Source: DATKEJ01 sp963768715
GTDB lineage: Bacteria > Bacteroidota > Rhodothermia > Rhodothermales > DATKEJ01
DNA length: 64,000 bases
Reading direction: 5' to 3'
Assembly (NCBI GenBank): GCA_963768715.1
Contig: CAVYJC010000002.1
Coordinates: 186,001-250,000 of the forward strand
The first letter of the stretch is position 1. Each line of letters starts with the position of its first letter. The notes under the pieces were generated by a model. The model was not told the DNA's origin, ran no database searches, and saw only the letters and a list, made by a program, of their open reading frames with translations. The position numbers and the translations under genes are program-made. Below, in pieces: positions 55,913-62,983 of the stretch.

Positions 55913-56713
55913 ATGAAACTATATCGATTCATCGACAAGGCGGGCACGGTCCGCTATGGAGCAGGGAAAGACGACGGGCTCCTTCACATCGTCGAAGGAG
56001 ACCTTTTCGGAGAGATGACGGTCACGGAGGAACGGGCAGACGTCGACCGATTCCTCGCACCGCTCACCCCGACGTGCATCATGGGGATCGGACTCAACTA
56101 CGGTCATCACGCGGAAGAATCGGGAATGCAGATTCCCACCTGGCCCGTCCTCTTCTATAAAGGACCCAACACATTGCAGCATCCTCGCGGCCCCATTGTC
56201 CTTCCGCGGCATCTTCGCAGCGACGAGGTCGATTACGAGTGTGAACTGGCCGTCGTGATTGGTCGCGCGTGCAAGAACGTATCGCGTGAAGAAGCGCTCG
56301 ACTACGTCCTGGGATACACCTGTGCGAACGACGTGAGCGCCCGAGACTGGCAGATCGCGCGTGGAGGCGGACAATGGTGCCGCGGCAAGTCCTTCGACAC
56401 GTTTTCGCCGTTGGGGCCGTGCCTGGTGACGACAGACGACATCCCGGATCCAAACAAGCTCGGGATCCGCACCCTCCTGAACGGTGAACCCGTGCAGGAT
56501 TGGAATACGAATGACATGATCTTCGACGTCCCGGAGATCATCTCCTTTCTGAGCGGCAGCTCAACCCTTCTTCCAGGGAGCGTCATCTTGACCGGCACGC
56601 CGCACGGTGTGGGCATGGCGGCCAAGCCGCCTCGCTGGCTGCGGGAGGGTGACGAGGTGACGATAGAGATCGAGGGGATCGGGGCGTTGATAAATCCTGT
56701 TGTCGCTGAATAA
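55913..56713 (+). CDS. Fumarylacetoacetate-hydrolase-family protein (probable 2,4-diketo-3-deoxy-sugar-acid hydrolase)
   Basis: 266 residues. The FAH core is complete: IGLNYGHHAEESG near 62, metal ligands in DEVDYECELAVVIG and the Asp of ANDVSARDWQ, then GKSFDTFSPLGPCLV and GSVILTGTPHGVG. In Xanthomonas-type L-fucose and L-rhamnose oxidation an FAH enzyme cleaves the 2,4-diketo-3-deoxy acid to pyruvate plus a hydroxy acid. The neighbouring dehydrogenases, dehydratase and lactonase make that role likely here. The exact sugar is not visible from sequence. Confidence 0.88.
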   Translation: MKLYRFIDKAGTVRYGAGKDDGLLHIVEGDLFGEMTVTEERADVDRFLAPLTPTCIMGIGLNYGHHAEESGMQIPTWPVLFYKGPNTLQHPRGPIVLPRHLRSDEVDYECELAVVIGRACKNVSREEALDYVLGYTCANDVSARDWQIARGGGQWCRGKSFDTFSPLGPCLVTTDDIPDPNKLGIRTLLNGEPVQDWNTNDMIFDVPEIISFLSGSSTLLPGSVILTGTPHGVGMAAKPPRWLREGDEVTIEIEGIGALINPVVAE

Positions 56714-56793
56714 CCTGGGAATTCAAAATTCAGAACATGTCCCGAGCGAAGTCGAGGGATTCAAAACGCAAAATGAGCCGGACCCAGAAGTCC

Positions 56794-56861
56794 GTCATCC
56801 CGGCGAAGGCGGGGATCCATTATCCCACGGTTTCTTGGATTCCCGCCTCCGCGGGAATGAC
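56794..56861. repeat. MITE-like inverted pair of dRS3-type palindromes
   Basis: GTCATCCCGGCGAAGGCGGG at 56794 and its near reverse complement ending GCGGGAATGAC at 56861 face each other across 17 bp. The right half contains a perfect ATTCCC-N8-GGGAAT (56839-56858). The surrounding 213-bp spacer also has AATTCAAAATTCAG (56718) and GGACCTCGGAC (56868-56922) word repeats. Confidence 0.7.
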
Positions 56862-56926
56862 GGGAGGGCGCAACTCGGACCTCGGACTTTCGGACTTCGG
56901 ACCTCGGACCTCGGACCCTTAGAAAA

Positions 56927-57709
56927 ATGAGCGTCACTTTTGACTACAGCGGAAAAGTCGCCGTCGTAACCGGCGGCGCGAAAGGGATCGGCGGATCGAC
57001 GTCGACGCGTTTCCTGGAATCGGGTGCTAACGTCGCCATCCTCGATACAGACGAGGAAGCCGGAACGGAACGAGCAAGCGCCTTCGCCGATCGCGCGCTT
57101 TTCATTCGTTGCGACGTATCCAAGTCCAGTGAGGTCGCAATGGCATTCGACCGCATCATCGACAGGTTCGGCGGGGTCGACTATCTCGTAAACAACGCAG
57201 GCATCCAGCGGTACAGTACCGTGACGGAGACCTCGGATGAGGAGTGGGACCTCGTAATGAACGTCAACCTCAAGAGCGCCTTCCTCTGCGCTCGCGCTGC
57301 GATCCCCTCCATGCTCGAGCGCGGCGCCGGCGTCGTTGTGAACGTATCAAGCGTTCAGGCCATGCATTCCCAAAACAAAGTGGCGCCATACACGACGAGC
57401 AAAACGGCCATGCTCGGATTGACACGCAGCATTGCGGTCGACTACGCTCCATCGGTGCGCTGCGTAGCGGTTTGTCCGGGCACGGTCGACACACCGATGA
57501 TGGCCTGGGCCGCACAACAGTCACCGGATCCGGCGGCGGTCTATCGCGAGGTCAATGAGATGCATCTTTCAAACCGAATCGCGTCACCCGACGAAGTCGC
57601 CGCCCTCATTCTCTTCCTTTGCAGCGATGAGGCGGGCTTCATGACAGGGCAGCCATATCGGATAGACGGCGGCCTCGGGATCGTCCTGGCCGGGAGCAAG
57701 CAAGAATGA
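56927..57709 (+). CDS. SDR-family dehydrogenase (second of two)
   Basis: 260 residues from ATG 56927. It has TGGAKGIGGSTSTRF near 15, an acidic residue in ILDTDEEAG for NAD binding, NNAGIQRYS near 88, the active-site Ser in VNVSSVQAM and Tyr/Lys in YTTSKTAMLG. It ends MTGQPYRIDGGLGIV. It overlaps the dehydratase start by 4 bp (ATGA), so the two are coupled. It is probably the dehydrogenase acting on the dehydratase product or on the sugar itself. Confidence 0.9.
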   Translation: MSVTFDYSGKVAVVTGGAKGIGGSTSTRFLESGANVAILDTDEEAGTERASAFADRALFIRCDVSKSSEVAMAFDRIIDRFGGVDYLVNNAGIQRYSTVTETSDEEWDLVMNVNLKSAFLCARAAIPSMLERGAGVVVNVSSVQAMHSQNKVAPYTTSKTAMLGLTRSIAVDYAPSVRCVAVCPGTVDTPMMAWAAQQSPDPAAVYREVNEMHLSNRIASPDEVAALILFLCSDEAGFMTGQPYRIDGGLGIVLAGSKQE

Positions 57710-58935
57710 AAATCACCGATATCAAGGCCACTACGGTTACGGTTCCGCTGGAGGCGCCGCTCCGGCACTCAGCCGGCGCACACTGGGGTCGCTTCGTCCG
57801 AACCATCGTCGAGGTCGAAACCGACGAGGGGATCACAGGATTCGGCGAGATGGGCGGTGGAGGCGAGTCGGCAGAAGCTGCAATCCGCGGACTGAAGCAA
57901 TACCTCGTCGGTCACGATCCGATGCAGCTCGAGCAACTCTACTGGAAGATTTGCAATCCCACGGCGTCGCTCTACAACAATCGGTCACAGATGCACGCAG
58001 CCATCGAGTTCGCCTGCATCGACATTGTCGGCAAGAAGCTCGGCATCCGCGCCTGCGACTTGCTGGGCGGCGCGTTGCGGGAGGAGATCCCCTTCGCGTC
58101 ATATCTCTTCTTCCGATACCGTGATGAAAAGACCGGGCTCGGGGGCGAAGACAATGCCGACCGTATGATTGCCCACGTGCGGGACCTCGTCGATAAATAC
58201 GGTTTCAGAACTCACAAGCTCAAAGGGGGTGTGTTCGCCCCCGATCATGAGGTCGAGGTCTTTCGAGCGGTCGCGGAGAGCTTTCCAAAAGATCGCGTTC
58301 GCCTCGATCCGAATGCCGTTTGGACGGTGGAAGAGGCGATCCGCGTCGGACATGCCATCGAGGATCTTCGCAACGACTACTTCGAGGATCCGTGCTGGGG
58401 GCTGGAGGGGATGCGCCGAGTTCGCGAAATGGTCAGAATCCCGACCGCGACGAACACGGTGGTGGTAAACTTCGAGCAGCTCGCTGCTTGCATCCGCACG
58501 AACGCCGTCGACGTCATCCTGCTCGACACGACTTTCTGGGGTGGACTCCGTCAGGCCTGGAAGGCCGGCACGGTCTGCAACACATTCCAGCGCGGCACAG
58601 CCGTTCACAGCTCCGGGGAGCTGGGGATCCAACTCGCAACGATGCTACACCTGGGCGCCGTGCTTCCCAACATCCATTTCGCGGCCGACGCGCACTACCA
58701 TCACCTGCTGGACGACATCATCGTGGGTGGAAAGATGAAATACGTGAACGGAGCGATCTCCGTGCCCAAAGGTCCCGGCCTGGGAATCGAAATCGACCGT
58801 GACCGGCTCGCGAAGTACGCAGAACTTTATCGCGAACTCGGCGGATATCCGTACGACAGGGATCCACATCGACCCGGCTGGTTCTCCATCTGGCCCGAGA
58901 GTCGGTGGGCAGTGCCGGGACGCGATAAATCCTGA
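57706..58935 (+). CDS. Enolase-superfamily sugar-acid dehydratase, glucarate-dehydratase subgroup
   Basis: 409 residues. The N-terminal cap (KITDIKATTVTVPLEAPL) precedes the barrel. The subgroup-defining residues are visible: the Lys pair in HKLKGGV, metal ligands Asp in RLDPNAVW, Glu in YFEDPCWG and Asn in PTATNTVV, and the Asp-His dyad in ILLDTTFWGG and AVHSSGELG. An Asn third ligand and PTATN are marks of the glucarate dehydratase subgroup, not of the L-fuconate dehydratase subgroup. It would dehydrate an aldonic or aldaric acid to a 2-keto-3-deoxy acid. Coupled to the upstream SDR. Confidence 0.88.
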   Translation: MKITDIKATTVTVPLEAPLRHSAGAHWGRFVRTIVEVETDEGITGFGEMGGGGESAEAAIRGLKQYLVGHDPMQLEQLYWKICNPTASLYNNRSQMHAAIEFACIDIVGKKLGIRACDLLGGALREEIPFASYLFFRYRDEKTGLGGEDNADRMIAHVRDLVDKYGFRTHKLKGGVFAPDHEVEVFRAVAESFPKDRVRLDPNAVWTVEEAIRVGHAIEDLRNDYFEDPCWGLEGMRRVREMVRIPTATNTVVVNFEQLAACIRTNAVDVILLDTTFWGGLRQAWKAGTVCNTFQRGTAVHSSGELGIQLATMLHLGAVLPNIHFAADAHYHHLLDDIIVGGKMKYVNGAISVPKGPGLGIEIDRDRLAKYAELYRELGGYPYDRDPHRPGWFSIWPESRWAVPGRDKS

Positions 58936-58968
58936 ACGAGAAACGATAGACGCCCAAAACGCCAACAG

Positions 58969-59012
58969 ACACCTTTAAGTGTGACGGTTTTGGAGGGAGT
59001 GCGTCGCACCCT
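58969..59012. repeat. REP-like element (CACCTTTAAGTG and GTGCGTCGCACC)
   Basis: The same two cores as at 12484-12515 are present but in the opposite order and separated by ~20 bp. It lies in the 118-bp gap before the SMP-30 gene. Confidence 0.5.
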
Positions 59013-59053
59013 GTCGCGACACGAACCTGCAAAGACATCAAACACTCGATGCT

Positions 59054-59923
59054 ATGACCTCTGAAAACACCATCTGGTCGATCGATCAAGCATCCGTTTT
59101 CGCCGAAGGCCTCGATCACCCCGAGTGCGTCGCCGCGCACCCCGACGGCTCGATCTGGGCCGGCGGAGAAGCGGGTCAAATTTACCGCGTCGCGCCCGAC
59201 GGCAGCGAAGTGCGCGAGGTGGCGTCTACGGGAGGCTTCATTCTTGGAATTGCATTCAGTCCCGACCTTTCGTGGCTGCTCGTCTGTGACGTGGGCCAAC
59301 AGTGCCTGTGGCGCCTGGATCTCGCGACGGAGGAACTTTCGATGTTCTCGAAAGGCGCCCGCGGCCACCGGTTCACAAATCCCAACTACGCCAGTTTTGC
59401 GGCGGATGGAACGCTCTACGTCTCCGACAGCGGCAATTTCAGGCAGATCAACGGACTGATAACCCGGTACGACGCCGATCACAGCGGAAATGGCGAAATC
59501 TGGTGCGAGGGCCCCTTCAACTTCGCAAACGGTCTTTGCCTATCGCTCGAGGAGGATGCCCTCTACGTCGTCTGCAGCTTCATGCCCGGAGTCGAGCGGA
59601 TTGCCATCAACGACGACGGTTCTGCGGGCACGCGCGAGGTGTTTGTAACCCTGCCGCGCACGGTGCCCGACGGCGTGGCCCTCGACGCCGACGGCAACCT
59701 CTACGTATCATGTTATTCGCCGAATCAGATCTATCGCGTGGCCCCGGACGGTTCGAAGGAACTGCTGCTCGACGACTGGGACATGCACACGTTGTCCAAT
59801 CCGACAAACATTGCCTTCGGCGGTCCCAACCTCGACATCCTGTACACCGCCAATCTGGGCCGGTGGCACGTAACGTCCATTGAGACAGACGTCAAGGGCG
59901 CTCCCTTGCCGTGTTTCCGGTAG
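59054..59923 (+). CDS. SMP-30/gluconolactonase-family lactonase
   Basis: 289 residues forming a six-bladed propeller: FAEGLDHPECVAAHPDGSIW near 17, GGFILGIAFSPDLSWLLVCD, NYASFAADGTLYVSDSG, FANGLCLSLEEDALYVV and PDGVALDADGNLYVSCY. Metal-binding residues are expected at the Glu of AEGLDHPE, the Asn of FANGL and the Asp of DGVALD. Such enzymes open aldonolactones made by a sugar 1-dehydrogenase, giving the acid that the dehydratase uses. No signal peptide is seen, so it is probably cytoplasmic. Confidence 0.88.
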   Translation: MTSENTIWSIDQASVFAEGLDHPECVAAHPDGSIWAGGEAGQIYRVAPDGSEVREVASTGGFILGIAFSPDLSWLLVCDVGQQCLWRLDLATEELSMFSKGARGHRFTNPNYASFAADGTLYVSDSGNFRQINGLITRYDADHSGNGEIWCEGPFNFANGLCLSLEEDALYVVCSFMPGVERIAINDDGSAGTREVFVTLPRTVPDGVALDADGNLYVSCYSPNQIYRVAPDGSKELLLDDWDMHTLSNPTNIAFGGPNLDILYTANLGRWHVTSIETDVKGAPLPCFR

Positions 59924-59926
59924 CGG

Positions 59927-60922
59927 ATGGATACTATGGAAACCAGGCACATCGCGGGACAGCCATCATGGCATATCGTTTCCGACCGAGTGGATGCGTG
60001 GCTGACGGAGGTCGGTGGTCACTTGGGACCGATATCCTTCCATCTCGATGGCCGATCCATTTCGCCCTACAATCTTGCGCCTTGGGCCGAGGAGCCGTTC
60101 GATCCGGAGCTTCCCCCGATCCTTCGTGTTCTTCGAGGTGATTTCTTCTGCATGCCTTTCGGCGGGAACGACGTTCCGTTCGGCAGCGAGCGACATCCGG
60201 TTCATGGAGAAACGGCCAACCGAACGTGGACGCTCGAATCAATCTCCGAAAACGAAGAAGGCGCCGCGCTGCACGCTTCCATGGTTACCGGCATCCGACC
60301 GGGTCGTGTAGACAAGCACATACAGCTCCGGCGCGGAGAATCGGTGATTTATCAACGCCACGTCGTGAGCGGGATGGAGGGGCCGATGTCTTTCGGACAC
60401 CACGCGATGCTCAGATTTCCCGACCGGGACGGCAGTGGACTCCTGTCGACGAGTCCCTTCGTGATCGGGCGGACGGCGCCGCTTCCCGTCGAATTGCCCC
60501 AAAACCAGGGCTACTCGATGCTGAAACCGGGAGTAACCTTTGAAACGCTCGAGTCGATAGAAACAATTACCGGCGGCACCGCCGACCTGAGCCGCTACCC
60601 TGCCCGCAAGGGATTCGAGGACCTCGTCATGCTCGTGAGCGACCCGGCTCTCGAACTGGCGTGGACGGCTGTCTCCTTCCCCAGCGAGGGCTTCGTCTGG
60701 TTCGCACTGAAGAATCCCCGCGTTCTGCGCCAGACAGTGTTCTGGATGTCAAACATGGGGCGCTACTACCCGCCGTGGAACGGGCGCCATCTGGGCGTCA
60801 TGGGCCTCGAAGAGGTGACCTCCTATTTTCATTACGGACTCGCCGAGTCGGCTTCGGAAAACCCGATTTCGAGCGCCGGATATCCCACGTGTGCGAACCT
60901 TAAGGCGGAGCGAAGTGTTTGA
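59927..60922 (+). CDS. Galactose-mutarotase-fold protein (aldose-epimerase-like)
   Basis: 331 residues from ATG 59927 (another ATG at 59936), 3 bp after the lactonase stop. The fold is suggested by VDAWLTEVGGHLGPISFHL near 25, HPVHGETANRTWTLE near 85 (the His typical of aldose-1-epimerases), YQRHVVSGMEGPMSFGHHAM and NGRHLGVMGLEEV. It probably interconverts sugar anomers ahead of the dehydrogenase, or is a sugar-processing enzyme of the same fold. The catalytic residues are not certain enough to claim activity. Confidence 0.75.
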   Translation: MDTMETRHIAGQPSWHIVSDRVDAWLTEVGGHLGPISFHLDGRSISPYNLAPWAEEPFDPELPPILRVLRGDFFCMPFGGNDVPFGSERHPVHGETANRTWTLESISENEEGAALHASMVTGIRPGRVDKHIQLRRGESVIYQRHVVSGMEGPMSFGHHAMLRFPDRDGSGLLSTSPFVIGRTAPLPVELPQNQGYSMLKPGVTFETLESIETITGGTADLSRYPARKGFEDLVMLVSDPALELAWTAVSFPSEGFVWFALKNPRVLRQTVFWMSNMGRYYPPWNGRHLGVMGLEEVTSYFHYGLAESASENPISSAGYPTCANLKAERSV

Positions 60923-61259
60923 TACTCGATATATAATGGGGATCGCCACGATCGGATCCGGATTTGGCCGTGTGGCAGATATCCGGAAAACCGCGGGAAA
61001 CGGCGTTCAGATTCTTGGGGAAGGCGGCGACAGCGTCGCGGTGACAGTCGATACCGACTTTCTCGAGGTCGCGCCCCCTAGAGATACCTGACGGAGTCGG
61101 CCCGCTCAGGAGAGCTTTCGTCTGAGACGATGCAGCGTTTGGATCGAATTGCAGTTGCGAAGTATCTTTCAACCGCTGATTCAATCGAGCACGTCGTCGT
61201 TCCTTAGGGCCGCCACAAACAGCATATTTACACACTAACATTTGGCTTCGTAAATCCGC
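60923..61259. other. 337-bp spacer with no gene seen
   Basis: No convincing ORF. The left end has ATATATAATG near 60931 and a CTGACGGAGTCGG / TTTCGTCTGAGACG region near 61088-61125 with weak stem potential. The right end (ACAGCATATTTACACACTAACATTTG) just before the desaturase start looks like a promoter region. I could not match it to a known riboswitch. Confidence 0.4.
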
Positions 61260-62405
61260 ATGCCTCTTAAGATTCTGGGTATAGACTCGAAGGATATCCA
61301 CTGGGTGCCTTTTACGTTCATCGTGGGCTACCATATCGCGCTGCTGATTGCGTTGCCGCTCTACCTCGTCGCGGCTTCGCCGTCGGCCGGGTTGATTTGG
61401 GGTTGCGCGGGCCTATGGGTGCTTAATTTGTTGAGTATCACGGCGGGTTATCACCGGCTGTACGCGCATTCCACCTACCAGACGAATCCCGCTTTTGAGC
61501 TCTTTTTTCTCTTCTGGGGAACCGTCGCGGGACAGGGCAGCGCCTTGAAATGGGCCCACGACCACCGCATCCATCACCGTCACGTCGATACCGAGCTCGA
61601 TCCGTACGGCACGCCTAAAGGTTTCTGGCAGTCGCATTGTCTCTGGATGTTCGAGACACAGGCCGAGTGGCAGCCGCGCATCGTCAAGGACCTGACCGCG
61701 AACCCTTTCGTGGCGTTTCAGGATAAATACTACGGCTGGCTCTTTGCCGGATCGCAGATCCTGGTTGTCGTTGTCGGCGGATTGCTGACAGGAGACTTTA
61801 TCGGGGCTTTTGTATTCCTTTTTCTCGTCCGGTTGTTCTTGGTGCACCATTGCACGTGGTTCATCAACTCGCTGGCGCACATCTGGGGCTCCAAGCCGTA
61901 CTCAACGGAACACTCGGCCGTCAACAACTTCATCCTGTCCCTGCTTACGTTTGGCGAAGGATACCACAACTATCATCACACCTTTGCAGGTGACTATCGA
62001 AACGGTGTTCGCTGGTATCAGTTCGATCCCCCGAAGTGGATGATCTGGACGATGAGCAAAGTGGGCTGGGCTCACGGTGTGCGACGCGTCAATAGTCTGA
62101 CCGTCAAGCGCCGGCTCCTCCTCGCGGACAGAAAGCTGATGCTCGAACACCTGGAGCAGATAATGCACGACGAGAGGGACAAGCTCCAGGAGCGCATCGA
62201 CAACGTTTTTGAGTCTATAGCGGAAAGCATTTCCGGACTGAAGACGGCTACTGATCACTACCACAAGCTGAAGGGTCAGACCGGCGAGGAAGTCGAGGCC
62301 ATTAAGGAAAAGATTCGAAGCTACCGGAAGTCACTCTCAGAGGACATGCAGGCATGGAGGGAACTGCTCAATCACGTCCTCGAGTTGCCGCCTGCCATGG
62401 CGTAG
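61260..62405 (+). CDS. Delta-9 acyl-CoA-type fatty-acid desaturase with C-terminal coiled coil
   Basis: 381 residues. The three histidine boxes for the di-iron centre are present: HRLYAH near 62, HRIHHRH near 103 and HNYHH near 240, separated by paired membrane helices (TFIVGYHIALLIALPLYLV, ILVVVVGGLLTGDFI). The family normally ends soon after the last box. Here ~95 further residues (KLMLEHLEQIMHDERDKLQ, KEKIRSYRKSLSEDMQAW) form a charged coiled coil. It introduces a double bond into acyl chains for membrane fluidity; the tail may bind a partner such as an electron donor. Confidence 0.9.
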   Translation: MPLKILGIDSKDIHWVPFTFIVGYHIALLIALPLYLVAASPSAGLIWGCAGLWVLNLLSITAGYHRLYAHSTYQTNPAFELFFLFWGTVAGQGSALKWAHDHRIHHRHVDTELDPYGTPKGFWQSHCLWMFETQAEWQPRIVKDLTANPFVAFQDKYYGWLFAGSQILVVVVGGLLTGDFIGAFVFLFLVRLFLVHHCTWFINSLAHIWGSKPYSTEHSAVNNFILSLLTFGEGYHNYHHTFAGDYRNGVRWYQFDPPKWMIWTMSKVGWAHGVRRVNSLTVKRRLLLADRKLMLEHLEQIMHDERDKLQERIDNVFESIAESISGLKTATDHYHKLKGQTGEEVEAIKEKIRSYRKSLSEDMQAWRELLNHVLELPPAMA

Positions 62406-62480
62406 GCGAGCCTCAGGGGCCGTGAGGCACTCCGGGAGCGGGAGTTCGAACACACGAAAAGTTTGTCGAGAGGCAGTTCG

Positions 62481-62885
62481 ATGTCAGGTTCGTCTCATCT
62501 CGGTGATCGTCCCATCCTGCTCTGGGGCATGGCACTGGGGATGCTCGGGATTGCCTTTGCCATCTCGTTGGCGGGCCTGGACGCCGATGATGAGTTCGGC
62601 GAAGCGTTCTTTCGTCTTCCGTTTGTCGCCGGTCTGCTTCTCGCAACGTTCGTCATGGGGTTCGTCCGCCCCGAAATGCGAAAGACGTGGACGATCGGAA
62701 TGGGTGGCGCTCCGTCGCTCGTCCTTTTCGCTCTGGCGCAGGTCCGCATCCTCTTCACCCCAACACACAACGCCGGGAGTCTCTGGTTCCATATCGTCGC
62801 ACTGGCTCTCATCGCGGGTCTCATCCTCGCTTTTTCAGGCAGCTCGCTGGGCGCTCGTGCAGCACTTCGGCTAAGCCGATACTAG
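62481..62885 (+). CDS. Small four-helix membrane protein
   Basis: 134 residues from ATG 62481, with GAGAGG about 10 bases upstream; a TTG start at 62463 would add six residues. Four hydrophobic segments are visible: WGMALGMLGIAFAISLAG, VAGLLLATFVMGFV, APSLVLFALAQVRILF and IVALALIAGLILAF. No conserved functional motif is recognised. It lies 75 bp after the desaturase and may be co-transcribed with it. Confidence 0.6.
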   Translation: MSGSSHLGDRPILLWGMALGMLGIAFAISLAGLDADDEFGEAFFRLPFVAGLLLATFVMGFVRPEMRKTWTIGMGGAPSLVLFALAQVRILFTPTHNAGSLWFHIVALALIAGLILAFSGSSLGARAALRLSRY

Positions 62886-62930
62886 TCTTCTAGTCTTCTA
62901 GTCTTCTAGTCTTCTAGTCTATCTAGTCTG
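62883..62930. repeat. Short-word tandem repeat, CTAGTCTT x5
   Basis: Five nearly exact 8-bp units CTAGTCTT overlap the stop of the membrane-protein gene and run into the spacer before the propeller gene. It is the most regular word repeat in the window. Confidence 0.85.
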
Positions 62931-62983
62931 ACACTACAGACCGCCAGACTCTTGGACTTGCAGACTTTCCTCAACAAAGCCCC

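Noticed and set aside
61088..61125. Possible hammerhead-like or riboswitch structure upstream of the desaturase
   Set aside because: The catalytic core CTGANGA is not present in a proper arrangement and no known aptamer pattern fits.
62883..62930. CRISPR-like array
   Set aside because: Units are 8 bp, contiguous and without spacers, and there are no cas genes; a simple tandem repeat. No CRISPR was seen elsewhere.
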